A stretch of DNA of 64,000 bases from Macquaria australasica (lineage: Eukaryota; Chordata; Actinopteri; Centrarchiformes; Percichthyidae), in the NCBI GenBank assembly GCA_005408345.1, contig SEMN01000491.1, positions 186,001 to 250,000 on the forward strand, in the 5' to 3' direction. The notes under the pieces are model-generated. The model searched no databases. It saw nothing but the letters and a program-made list of their open reading frames with translations, and was not told where the DNA came from. Below are positions 12,339 to 23,986 of this stretch, one piece after another. Every line of letters begins with the position of its first letter. The first letter of the stretch is position 1. The position numbers were made by a program, and so were the translations under genes.

Positions 12339-13439
12339 ATGACTAGAACCAATTTGGACCCAGCGGACAGTCACCCTCGCCTGCGGGACTATCGGGCTCC
12401 ATTAACCCCCGCGGAGTCATTCTGCATACTCCTGGGGATAGAGCCTCCGGTGAGGGAACAGTCTCCCTCTCCCTTTGAGGGCACCCGGCTGGCCATTTTT
12501 CCGGGCACCCGCGGAGGAGGTGGTAGTCGGGACTCCCGACGCCGTCCGCGATCTCAGCAGTCCGACGCCGCGGAGCCTCCGCTGCCAGCTCAGGCGTTCC
12601 ACCCCAACTCACCGCTACTAGCCGCTTACCGTCTGGTCCTGGAGTCCCGGGCAAAGGTTCAAGCGGCTTATGCTCATGATTCCCGGTTGGCGAACCGGCC
12701 GACACCTGCTCTTCAGTCGGCGGTCCGGCCAGCTTGTGCTCATGACTCTCCGTTGGCGGTCCGGCCGACACCTGCTCTTCAGTCGGCGGACCGGCCAGCT
12801 TCTGCTTCTGACTCTCCGTTGGCGGTCCGGCCGATTCCTGCTCTCCAGTCGGCGGTCCAGCCAACTTCTACTCCAGTCCCTGAATCGGCAGTCCAGCCAA
12901 CGCCAGATCCCGTTCCGGAGTCGGTGGTCCGGCCAATCCCCGCTCCACGGACCCGGTTGGCTAACCGGCCGACATCAGCTCCTGTTCTCCAGTCGGCGGT
13001 TCAGTCAACGCCGTATCCAGTTCTTGAGTCGGTGGTCCGGCCGACTCCTGCCCCACGGACCCGGTTGGCTAACCGGCCGACATCACTTCCTGTTCCCGAG
13101 TCGACGGTCTACTCTACACCAGCTCTGCCTCCAGTGCCCGTCCAGCTGCCGCAGCAGCCTCCAGTGCCCGTCCAGCTGCCGCCAGCGCTGCCTCCAGTGC
13201 CCGTCCAGCTGCCGCCAGCACTGCCTCCAATGCCCGTCCAGCTGCCGCAGCAGCCTCCAGTGCCCGCCGAGCAGCCGCCAGCGCTGCCTCCAGCTCCAGT
13301 GCCCGCCGAGCAGCCGCCAGCGCTGCCTCATGCTTCAGAACCCGTACGGCTGCCGTCGCAGTCTCCTGCTCCAGAGTCCGGCTGTCGGTCTCAGCAGCCT
13401 CCGGCGCCCCAGCAGTTTAGCCTCAGCTACAGCTTCTAG
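12339..13439 (+). CDS. Gag-like, proline-rich repeat ORF of the LTR element
   Basis: 366 codons starting at the ATG three bases after the LTR end (MTRTNLDPADSHPRLRDY), which resembles the short 'DPADS' N-termini of teleost LTR-element gag ORFs. Residues about 110-250 are degenerate tandem units built on SPLAVRPTPALQSAVRP. Residues about 260-340 are PVPVQLPPALPP and PVPAEQPPALPP units. There is no zinc knuckle and no enzyme domain. Over-long alternative frames overlap the same tract because the DNA is repetitive and GC-rich. It could be a filler ORF rather than a functional gag. The frame is open in the genome, but whether it is translated is unknown. Confidence 0.45.
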   Translation: MTRTNLDPADSHPRLRDYRAPLTPAESFCILLGIEPPVREQSPSPFEGTRLAIFPGTRGGGGSRDSRRRPRSQQSDAAEPPLPAQAFHPNSPLLAAYRLVLESRAKVQAAYAHDSRLANRPTPALQSAVRPACAHDSPLAVRPTPALQSADRPASASDSPLAVRPIPALQSAVQPTSTPVPESAVQPTPDPVPESVVRPIPAPRTRLANRPTSAPVLQSAVQSTPYPVLESVVRPTPAPRTRLANRPTSLPVPESTVYSTPALPPVPVQLPQQPPVPVQLPPALPPVPVQLPPALPPMPVQLPQQPPVPAEQPPALPPAPVPAEQPPALPHASEPVRLPSQSPAPESGCRSQQPPAPQQFSLSYSF

Positions 13440-13723
13440 TGACTGATCTTGCCCAGCCGCAGCCTCTGCAGCCTCCAGAGCCTGATCTTGCCCAGCCGCA
13501 GCCTCTGCAGCCTCCAGAGCCTGCTCTTGCCCAGCTGCAGTCTCCAGAGCTTGCTCTTGTCCAGGGCCGGCCTCCTGCCCGGCCTCCAGAGCGGCTCCGT
13601 CCTCGTCGCCGCCGGCATCCTGCCCGGCCTCCAGAGCGGCTCCGTCCTCGTCGCCGCCGGCATCCTGCCCGGCCTCCAGAGCGGCTCCTTCCTCGTCGCC
13701 GCCGGCATCCTGTCCGCCCTCCC
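13440..13723. repeat. Tandem minisatellite units at the 3' side of the LTR element
   Basis: Two units of about 39 bp (GATCTTGCCCAGCCGCAGCC type) at 13446-13523 are followed by about three units of 45 bp (CCGGCATCCTGCCCGGCCTC type) between 13570 and 13715. The array runs straight into the shortened 3' LTR. Confidence 0.8.
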
Positions 13724-13846
13724 GTTAAAATAAACCTTTGGACTCTTCAGCCTCCTCGCCTGCCTGCATCTGTCTGCATTTGGGTCCTCTCCCTGCTTCC
13801 CTAATGGCTTGTCGTGGCAGAGCTGCCTTGAAGGCATTTCTTAACA
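13724..13846 (+). repeat. Shortened 3' LTR (terminal 123 bp only)
   Basis: It matches 12214-12336, starting GTTAAAATAAACC and ending TTCTTAACA. Differences seen are AATGTC versus AATGGC and CCTCGA versus CCTTGA. It keeps the AATAAA but lacks the promoter half present in the 5' LTR. Confidence 0.8.
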
Positions 13847-13851
13847 GATGT

Positions 13852-14681
13852 AACAGTCACTGATTGTTAGATGTAACGTAGTAGATTAGAAAAGCCTAGG
13901 AGTGGTGTTAGAATGCTTCGATGTATAATTTGTCCACAATCAAGTTAGCATGTTTGTTTTGTCCGTGTTGTTTCATGATAGGGTAGACTTTGCTTTATTT
14001 GTATTTTCTTTCCCTGAGATTTCCCTTTCTGAAATGTTCCAGTTTGGCAATGATGGGTAATTTGTTAGAGCGAGATCCAAGACAATGAACACAGTGGAAA
14101 GTGATCTGGTTTACAGTGTCCGGTGGGAGTTTGAGTTGGGTTTTCATAAAGTCTTTGATCTTTTATTTCATTGCGTGACCAGCAAATCAAGTTTGGTATT
14201 GGTGGAGGTGAGGATACTAACCTCAATTTCTGTAGTCTTTTTCGACTCCGATTTTTAAGGGTTTTAAAGTACCTTTAATCACCTCCATGAGCTCCACTGC
14301 TGCAACTGCTGATCACGTTGATAAGCGGCCAAATCAGCAGCCAAACTACAGTAACTAACTTCCTGGTGCCTGCATGCTGTCCCTTTCAGCTCACACAGTA
14401 TCTTATCACATTCCTGCTGGTCTGTGAGAAATCATTCAGTCTATTTAGGAAGAACTTGTGTTTTTAGAGAAACCTTAAAGGTTGGCCTATATGGAGTTTT
14501 CAGAAAGTCCTTGTTATTAATGACACCTGGTGGCCATTAAATGAACAACAGTCAGCATCCTGGGAATCTGCCAAAACAGTGACTGAACGTGATTTACAAT
14601 CATATTTAGAATAACGTTACTATCTGTAATGTTACTATATTTTATTTGGACCCTTGGCTCCATGATACTAACTAGGTTGCC
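13852..14681. other. Intergenic, no gene seen
   Basis: No credible reading frame and no recognised repeat apart from TTAGC/GTTAGC-rich words that increase toward the inverted repeat. Confidence 0.5.
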
Positions 14682-15090
14682 GTTTGCAAATCACTTTATC
14701 AGCTAACGTTACGAAGCAGCCAACACCAGATCCATGCAGTGTAGCTAAGTTACAGCTAGCTGGCTAACCTTAGCTTAGCTTAGGTAACAGTTAGCTCTTG
14801 GCTAGTAGAAAGCAATCATTAGTTACACACTATGCTTTGTACTGTTGCATCATTTATTGTTGGCTAAAATCAACACAGTTTGTCATCATACACAAGTTAG
14901 TATCATGGATCACGTTAGCTGGTGAAGTAATTTGGCAAGCTAGCCAACTAACACATCAGATAGTATTTTGCTAGTGATAACATTAGTGAGCAAGCAAGCT
15001 AAGGTTAGCCAGCTAGCTGTAACTTAGCTACACTGCATAGATCTGGTGTTGGCTGCTTCGTAACGTTAGCTGATAAAGTGATTTGCAAAC
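14682..15090. repeat. Long near-perfect inverted repeat (94-bp arms, 221-bp spacer)
   Basis: The left arm 14682-14775 begins GTTTGCAAATCACTTTATC. The right arm 14997-15090 is its reverse complement with one difference seen (AGATCCATGC versus AGATCTATGC). The arms include GAAGCAGCCAACACCAGAT and GCTAGCTGGCTAACC. The spacer has no frame of note. This is a fold-back structure, most likely a palindromic MITE or a local inverted duplication. Confidence 0.9.
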
Positions 15091-18000
15091 CGCACGCTAG
15101 CCAACTTGCCAACCAGTTCATCCCTGGGAGTCTGCATGAATTAGCTGATGTTCTCCACTCAAGGCAGTATTTTGCTACATTAGCTTGCTAGCAATTTGTC
15201 TGTGTTAGCAAGAAAGCTACGTGGACTGGTTCACACATTGGCAATACAAAGTGGTTAAAACATGTCAAATGTTACATATAGTACCTTTTAAGGAGAACAA
15301 CTCCGACACATTAAGAATACATACAGTATGGAGAAAAAAAGACAGTGACTCGTTTCTTTATATGTACAGTTGACATTTATAGAGCTAATACAAAACCACT
15401 GCAGTACAGATCATATAAAAAGTAAACCATAACAACATAAATAGTTCAGAATCCTGATCAATAAAAATATCTTGGTCCCGTTCCAGCATCATAGTTGAGG
15501 CCGAGAGTGACTGTGGACGATGGCAGAAGATAAATGAATGTTTTATTGCTTTCACAACTGCATCTATCCACAGCTAGACTGGAACTCTTTCCCAGATGGA
15601 GAATTTAGCCCAGCCGAGGTTTTGTACAAATAAATTAACTCTTCAGTCCAACACTGAGTGTATCCAAAACTCCCCCCTACTGTTGAATGCATGGGCCGTC
15701 TTAAAGGAGCCTGTGAGTATTAAGACTACAGGAATTTTACTGGCCTGGGTTTCAGAGAGTGTTTCATTATCCCATGATGGTCCAAATGCTGCTTTGGAGG
15801 CGTTTCCACCCTGGCTGAATACAGTCCTGAGGGAATTACTGGACATAAATACTTTAAAATTCTTCAGCATAAACACTGCATAAAAATCATATGCACCACG
15901 AAACTCACAACAGAACAACAACAGAACTTTGAATGTATTTTTACCTTTGCTGTCTGGAAAGGTTTTGTTCCACTCATGTGTATTCTGTAGTTCTGTATAC
16001 TGCTGAAAAGGAAGCTTCCATTTCAACAGTATCGAACCACCACTACAACGACTATACAGACTGAAAACAAATTCCAAAAATTCAAACATGAACCAAACCT
16101 AAACCTTACACCTTCTAAGCATCCAAGACTGAAATCCAGCTTTAAATATCTTCCTCTTAAAGAACAATACCACTGACGTCCAGCTTTTGAATATGCAGTT
16201 TCAGAGTTCAGTCTGAATTAAGGACTGGTCACATCAGAAAGAAACACAGTGAAATGTATCTTTCACAAATAGGCGGTGTTAGAGGCTTGGTGACATAGGG
16301 ACTACTTGAAGGTCTAGGTGGTGAACAACTGTATCTGGCGTGTTAACCGCTAACACACTAGCCAGCTGGGAACATTCTAGCACTAGCCAATCAGATTAAC
16401 TCTCCGATCTCCTTTATATTTTCTCTGTACTGTGCTGTTTACTCTCCGCTGACATTTTGTGCATCATTTCATTCGATAAAGAGTTATTGAAGGGGGAAAA
16501 AGCAAGGTTTCTAACTGCCAGTTCACAAGCTCCTTAGCTCGTTGCTAATGGGGCAGTAAGGTAACAGTTTATTTGTACCATTGATTCAGTCCTCTGTCAA
16601 CAAACCATTCCTCTTCAGTGGAGCAGTTTATACTGCAACAGAGGAGGGTTAAATAAAAGTGGATGGCAACTCAGCTAATAGGCTTCAATAGCTTCCGCCA
16701 TTTTGGACTCTCTAGCTGTCCTTAAAGGTCAGCACTGTCACGGTTTGCTATTGGTTAACCGTGCAAATTTGAATCAAAGTTCACCATATCAAATTTGCTC
16801 AAAATTACTTCCATTGAAATTAACAGACTTTGTCAGGAAATGTAGCAGTGTTAAATGCCGATGTGACCAGGCCTTTAATGGACATTCACAGGTACACTAA
16901 AGGCCCAGTCACAAAAAAAATAAAGACATTTTCCCACTGATGTAAAGCTCTATCTGTTCATTTTACAAGATGTCATACATTCTCTTACTTAGCTCATGCT
17001 TGTGTAGCTACACATTGCCTAAAATTCAGTGTGACATTTGTTTATTGTCAGGGAGCAGCCCAGTCGTGCTGGGAACACACTACATCATGAAATGATCAGA
17101 CTTAATACATTTACATGAGAATACAAGTGCCACACCGTTACAGGCCTTTTACTCCTTTCTTGACAGAAGAATCACGTTACGGGCTTGGGAACATACTTAG
17201 TGTGTACTGCCACTAAACCTATGGCTGCAGTATATATGTTTGGTGCTGGTGGGCCGGCGGCTATATTCTGTGTTAGTCTATTATTGTTGTCAGGTGAGTT
17301 ATTTATTTATGTGCGTGAAAACCCTTTACAAAGCAAGCATGTAACTTTGTCTTTGAAGAAGAAAAAACAAAAATATAGCTTTGGACTCAGGTTGGGTTTG
17401 GGACTCAAATTCGGCAGGACCAGGCGTGTTCGGGTAAGGACCAGGTTCAGGTCTCAGTTTTAGGACCTTGCAGAACTCTCTGTATAGACCTTATTTGCAT
17501 CCATTCACCTCTTTTGTATTCTTCTTTCATGCCACAACTTTTGCGTGCATCTGAACACAGCCCTCGTGCTAATGACCCATTTTCAGGTTTTCAGTTTGAG
17601 TGGAGACTGACTGGGGAGTGACAAATAGAAAACCTGGCAAGGCAGGAAGCTCTTGCTCCACACATACTGTGGTTGTAATTCTAACCAATTTGCAGCTTTA
17701 ATGAGGCTAGAAGTTGTGTAGTGTGCTCCTAGCATTGGTTGTGAACTTTAAATACATCAGAAATAAACTTTGAATCTTCAGTATTTGGGAGAAAAATATT
17801 TCCTTTTACAAATACTGGTTAAAATGTGGCCGACCATTTCAGTAAGATGTCAATTCCTAAAATTACTGATATTGTCCCTTGTGATATATCAAAAAACACT
17901 ATATCAAGCTCAGAGGGGCATAAAAGGCCTTTTCCTCATAGCTGACAGCTATGAGCAAAGTATTAACACTGGTGATGTAGATGTGGGGTTGAGGCTTTGT

Positions 18001-18349
18001 TGAATACAGTAGCACAGTTCAGATGGGACAGATGTAATGCTTGTGATGACATGAGGTAAGAATGAGTGAGTACGTTGAAAGGATGATACGTGTCGGCCTC
18101 TGATTGAGTGGTTTGATGGAAGTTGAAGAAAGATCCTTTCATTCAGCATTACACTGTCCGGACATCCTGTTAATGTCTGTCACGCTCCTGCTGGGTTTGA
18201 TCTTGTTTCTGTTGCAAGGCGTTACCGTTACTGGAGATACAACGTTTTCCCCCAAGAGCAACAATATTTATATTGACTATTCACCTTCTTTATGTGACTG
18301 CTGATGTTTGTTTAAAAGTATATCCTGTATTACTATATGTATGTGTGTG
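15091..18349 (-). other. Downstream flank of CCDC102A, including its 3' UTR of unknown length
   Basis: No reading frame here is convincing. Read on the minus strand, it follows the CCDC102A stop codon. AATAAA hexamers on the minus strand occur at 17302-17307, 17041-17046 and 16568-16573, any of which could end the transcript. 15100-15240 shares short direct words (AGTATTTTGCTA) with the spacer of the inverted repeat. Confidence 0.4.
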
Positions 18350-18482
18350 TCATGGGATCTGGAGCTGCAGTTCCTCCTCTTCCTCGTCCATGTCACTAGT
18401 TGGACCGTCTGGGTTTTCAGTACTGAACCGAGCTGATCGCATCTTCCCAAACAGACCAGGACTCTGCTGCTGCCGCCGCAGT
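18350..18482 (-). CDS. ccdc102a: CCDC102A last coding exon 9 (residues 575-618 and stop)
   Basis: Follows CTCTCTCTCAG, completes the split Arg codon and encodes LRRQQQSPGLFGKMRSARFS, then TENPDGPTSDMDEEEEELQL and QIP before TGA. The GLFGK.RSARF motif and acidic end match the family. It is too short and oppositely oriented to stand out as an ORF. The 3' UTR continues below 18350. Confidence 0.93.
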
Positions 18483-21400
18483 CTGAGAGAGAGAGGGAGA
18501 GTGTGCACAGGGTGTTAAAATAACATTACGATGCCGAAGAATATGACAATTCTACATGTCACTTTTACATTAGATGTGTGTGTGTAGTGTAGGTGAATGT
18601 GAATCTATATGTATAAATGTGTGTTGGTGATATACACAATTACACACACAGAAACAGCAAGAGAAAGGAAAGCCTAATAAGACAGAGTTATGGAGGTACA
18701 TACTTGTATGAGTGAATCTCACACTCTGACTGTGATTAAGTTATAACTTTAAAAACATTTACTTGTAAAATCTGAATTCCGGGCCATACTATACCTCGAC
18801 GTGCCCAATGTGTGTTGTGGGCGTCAACTGATGCGACGCTCAATGACATTGCCTATATGTGTTGCTCTTATGTTAGCAGCTCTGTGAGGCTGTACATAGA
18901 CACAGTGGTGCTTTGAGCTAAATACTAATGTCAGTATAAACCAAAGCATTGTGAAACTTTGACCTGATGATGGCACTAGATTAAAAGTTAAGGAATCATC
19001 TGATAAATGTCAAGATGTTTCACTGGAGGTAACACATTTTGATCTGCTGGGGGCCCTAGATGAAAAGTCAGGGGACCAACAAAGTCATTAGAATTCCACC
19101 TCTGGGGACTATGAATAGTGTCTATCTTTCATGGCAACAATCCAATATTTACTGAAATTTTTCAGTCTGGACCAAAGTGGTGGACCAACCAACCTACACT
19201 GCCATCCCTAGAGCCCCACTGCTAGCATGGCTAAAGACAACAGCTTTAAAAATATGCCTAAAAGTACCAAAATCGATTCAGTCAACATAGATATGACAGC
19301 AATTAATACTACAACCTCACTGACAAGCAGCAATTTACTGCGACAGTAATGGAGTTCATTAGGTGCCAACAGTAGCTTGATGTGTAACAGCTCTAATAGC
19401 TTCTGTACTGAATGCTGCTGTATCTCATCAATGAGGTGAACTGACTGGGACAACAGTCAAAGGAGGGGTACAGGGATACAAAGATCAGTACTGAATCCTG
19501 TTAAGCATTAGAAGTAACAGCATTTAAATACATAAGGAATACACTATACCAACTGACTATAGCTAAAGCATCTGACATCTTTTCTATGTCTGGGTTCATT
19601 TATGCCGAGGACAAATGAAAATACCAAGGAATATGTGATCTACATGGCAGATTTGATTTCAATGAGACACAAAATGAAAAAAAGATTTAATTTCACCCTG
19701 AGCTGTATGCATTTCAAATTGATTAAAAAGGCAATGACTATTGATTTTCTTACAAAGATGCAAGCTAGGTCTATTATGAAACAGACCTTGAAGATGGATT
19801 TTGCCACACTTGATTCTACTCAGTGTCAGTGTTTTTTTTCTTGCTGCCCTTGTTTGCCCTGAATTCACGAGTCAGGATGGCTGGATCATTTGAGGCACCA
19901 AGGCTTCAGCTCTCTGAAAGGTAGAGTCAATTTAAATCCTCTTACGCATTTCAGTTGGTGTCTTCCCTGATCCCAGACTGTTTGAACACACTGTGAAGAT
20001 GTTAATCACATATTCCAACTAATTTTTAACCTTGTCTTGACAATGTTTGCATTGTTCAGCTCTGACATAACGCAGTGTGTGAAAAGGTGTGAAGCTGAAC
20101 AAGAACTGATTCTAACTCACATGACCTCAGCCTAACCACAGATAGAGTAAAAAGCCTGACAAAGAGAAAGGCTTTTAATCAGCTGATTTGTGCATGAACA
20201 AATCAGATGGAATAACAGACACCTAAGCAAACTGTCCTGAATTGGCAAATGCACCAGAGTTCGTTTGTTGTTAAACGATTAGGTTAAGCAACATTCTTGA
20301 GTTGGTTTTGTCTCCTGTTGGTATGCCGTGCATCAGTTTTGTTTGGAATCTGTTGCTGGTATCAGTCAAGATGAGGACCAAAGAGGTGACAGTGTCAGTT
20401 AAGAAGGCCATTGTGAGGCTGAAAAATCGGAAACCAACAATCAGGGAAACAGCAGAAACCTGTTTGTCCAAATCAATTGTTTGGTACATTCTTGAAAGAA
20501 AAAAAAAAAAGAACGCACTGGTGATCTGAGCAATAGACCCTGGAAGACTACTGCAGTGGATGACAGAAGAATCCTTTCCCTCGTGAAGAAAAAACCCTTT
20601 CCAACTGTCAGTCACATAAAGAAGACTCTCCAAGAGGTAGGCCTATCTGTGTCAAGAATCACAATGAGAAGACTTCACCAGAATAACTGTAGAGCATTTA
20701 TCATTCTTGAATGACCATCACCTGACTTTAATCCCACAGAGCATGCATTTCACTTGCTGAAGGCAATACTGAAGGCAAAAATCCCCCCAAACAAGTAGGG
20801 ATTGCCTTGCAGACCATCACCATGGAAGAAACCCAGCATCTTGTGATGTCTATGGGTTCCAGAGTTGTCAGAAAGGATTTGCAACCAAGTATTAATCATG
20901 ATGACTTTATTTAATATTATGTTAATTTGTCCAGTTACTAAAAGTAGGGGCTATGTAGAAAAATGGTTGTAACTGCTGCACAGTTCACCCAATATTGCTG
21001 TCAATACCCTTAAATTAAAGCTGAAAGTCTGCACTGAAAGCACATACTCATTTTTTCAAATTATCTATTTGAAAAAATATATAATTTAAATATATAAAAA
21101 ATATATAATATATAAAAATATATATTTCAAATCCATTGTGGTGGTGTACAGAGCCAAAATAACAAATATTATGTCACTGTTCAAATACTTATGGAGCTGA
21201 CTGTATCATTTTTGTCCTTGGTCCGGACCAAATGAACTACTAGCTTTTTCTGTAGCTTTCAACTCACTCTCTCACAGCCTTCATTAGCAAATGGAGTTTG
21301 CCAAGCAGTCATGGAGATGGCTCAGTTGACCAAAGTATGGACATGTGGTTGATGACAGTCCCGTCTTGACTTAAGACAAGAATGGACACGGGCTGTAGGA

Positions 21401-23747
21401 ACATCTACCTGCGTCTTCAAGTCACAAAGAGTCAACACTTATCACACACTTGCCAAACACCTTAAGGCGTCTGCTGCTCGAGAGAAAGACTGGAGTGGTC
21501 TGACATTACATTCGAGAGCTGTGTGGAACACTACATCCGTGAAACAGCATGGGCTCTGGACAAGATACTGAATGGACAACAGAAATAGACAACATCAGCT
21601 GTGAACACCAGTCCAAAACCAGTCAGAGCATCCACTGAGGAAAGAGGTCAAAGGTTAGTGATCAGGAGTCAGTGGACGGGTGGAGAAAGATCAAGGAGGA
21701 CATTCACATCTGACACCAGAGACCATCTTTGAACAAAGACAAAGGTTACCATCTTCCCCCCGTATTCAACCACCTGTTATCGCTCGACCAAAGTCCTACA
21801 CTTAGGTCACATGATGACATCAACTCAGCACACCATAACCACATCACTAGCTTGGATCTCCCACTTTCCTGTGGTTCACTGTTTCCTCCACCCCACTATT
21901 TCCCTCACCTCAGCTCCTCCCTCCTTTCCTCCCTTCACTAACCCTTAGTTTCTCTCTCTCTTTCTCTCATTCTCTGTCTACCTTTGTCAGTCATTTGTCA
22001 GACATTTGTCAGTTGGCAGGCCGGGTCAGGGCCAAAGCAACTGGTAGATAAACCATCATAACATTTGGACCACAACAGCAGCTCAGCCACTAAAAGCTTT
22101 TCTATTGAGCCTACAAACACTCAGCAAAGCTACAGACATGAATGACTATCATTCTACAGAGAGAGACAGGAAGAGAGAGAGAGAGAGAGAGACAGGGATG
22201 CCTGCATCCATTTGTTTCAAACTGTGTTGTGGTCACTCTTTCAGTGAGCAATAAGGAGGATCAATGGCCTTCGTTTTCAAGGCTGGTGCGATGGTCATTT
22301 TGATTGAATCACTGCAATCAGTGGATTCCCCAATGGGGGGACAATAAATATGCACCAATTTTTTGCGTCTAGTTCAAGATTCGTGAACTTTGACATGCGC
22401 ATTTGCAATGTTGACCACTAGCAAACTGTCTTGACAGTGTTGCTCTTTAAGGGAACAGAGAGCAGGAGAGTCCAAAATGGAGAAAGATATTGTAGGTTAT
22501 AAGCTAATTAGTGTTGAACTTTTATTTAAACTCCTCTGTCGGGGTGTAAACTGCTTTGGTTTTTAGACAGTTAAGAGACAGAATTTCATGCTACAAATAC
22601 GTCTTTTGAATAAACTGTGTGACAAAGCTGAATAGCTAGCCACGGAAATAGAAATGTTGATTTTAAGGCTTATTCTCCTCTGACTTACTGACTGGGATAC
22701 ACACACACAAAGTGGTTGATAATATGGTTTGGAAAAACACTGTATGACTAATGACACAGCACATGCAGTACAGGCTGTTACACACACACACACTTTATTT
22801 TTATGCTAACTTGTGTCAGTGGCACATGGAATACAACACACCGACAGGACAAAGTGATGTAGTGAGAACACAGCTATCCAACAACATGCGTGCGCTCACG
22901 CACACTCATGCACGCACGCACACACACACACACAGACACACACACCCCTAGTCAAGCAGTCTCTGAGAAACTGAATGAAAAAAATCCAGAATGAAGAAAA
23001 GCTTAAGCTACACCCTCTACAAGTACACACACAGATTTGTGTCAGTCTTTGAAGCCGTTACCATGCCGACACGCCTGTTACTCCTCCACAGAGTAGAGCA
23101 ACAAGAGAGCTCACTGTTACTACGGTAACCTGTGACTGAGAGCTCGGCGATTGGCTATCGGGTGGTGGAGCAACGACGTGGAGAAAATGGAGAGAAAGCA
23201 GAGGGAGAGGCAGAGAGCAAGTGACTGTGCAAAGCTGATAGAGTGTGAGAGCTAAACTGAAAGACAGGCAATACACACACATAGCGCAAAGGAAGCTAAT
23301 CTCTAAAATAGAAAGAGAAGTGAGTGCTGAGGCTCACAGTGAGTCTGGCAGCTACAAGTAGGCTCTCACACACACACCTGAATATGGTGTGTCTGGAGTA
23401 AGTACCTTCGTGGTTGTCTAGGTGTGTGCTGTTGCTAAACATGGCACCACTCTTGCTACAAAAATACAAAGTACAAAAAAATAAAAGTACAAAAATTCCA
23501 CTTTGGCATAATCCTTTTTGTCTTTGTGGATTTTGATAACAAGATACTAGTGTAGAATTGATGGTGTGTTTTGCCTTCTGGAGTCCTAGTATGACTTAAA
23601 TGGCATTTTAAGTGTTTTGTATTTTAAAAGAAAAATACAAAACATCTTTTGGGTGGTAGGGCAGCCAAAATTACTTCAACAGTATATTTGGGGAAGCACC
23701 AGTACTAACAGTAGCAGTAGCAGTATGAATTCAATAGAGCTACTCTA

Positions 23748-23779
<32 letters not shown>

Positions 23780-23914
23780 CACGTGATCGTCTTACCTTGA
23801 CTGTAAGTGTTCCAATTGTACCTGCAGATTCTCAGTCTGCTCCACCTGCTCATCCAGAGATCTCTGCAGCTTCCTGGTCTGGTTATGGGACTCATCCAAC
23901 TGGACACACACGGA

Positions 23915-23986
<72 letters not shown>

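Larger units (their letters stand above)
11787..13846 (+). mobile_element. Non-autonomous LTR retrotransposon with intact 5-bp target duplication
   Basis: The element starts TGTCATGATCCC and ends TTCTTAACA, the usual TG..CA ends, and is flanked on both sides by GATGT (11782-11786 and 13847-13851). The 5' LTR is 11787-12336. A terminal 123-bp segment (12214-12336) is repeated at 13724-13846 with about two mismatches by eye. Between them lies one long proline-rich frame and no protease, reverse transcriptase or integrase. The element must have been mobilised by another element's enzymes. The LTR style resembles Gypsy/ERV-like elements, but without a pol gene the family cannot be assigned. Confidence 0.75.
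18483..23795 (-). other. ccdc102a: CCDC102A intron 8
   Basis: 5313 bp. It contains a family A repeat copy (18880-19250), the Tc1 remnant (20303-21203), a repeat at 21220-21620, (GA)n at 22166-22192, CA tracts near 22918-22946 and the (GT)12 next to exon 8. No exon-like coding segment other than transposon remains was found. Confidence 0.8.

Noticed and set aside
12228..13446. Possible host extensin- or mucin-like secreted gene
   Set aside because: The frame lies wholly inside an element with LTR-like ends and a target duplication, has no signal peptide, and overlaps equally long frames.
13440..13723. CRISPR-like spaced repeats
   Set aside because: Units are head-to-tail minisatellites without unique spacers, in a vertebrate genome.
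16703..16900. Possible small gene downstream of CCDC102A
   Set aside because: Related text (GTGTGACCA.GCCTTTAA) recurs near 48900, so it looks like part of a dispersed repeat.
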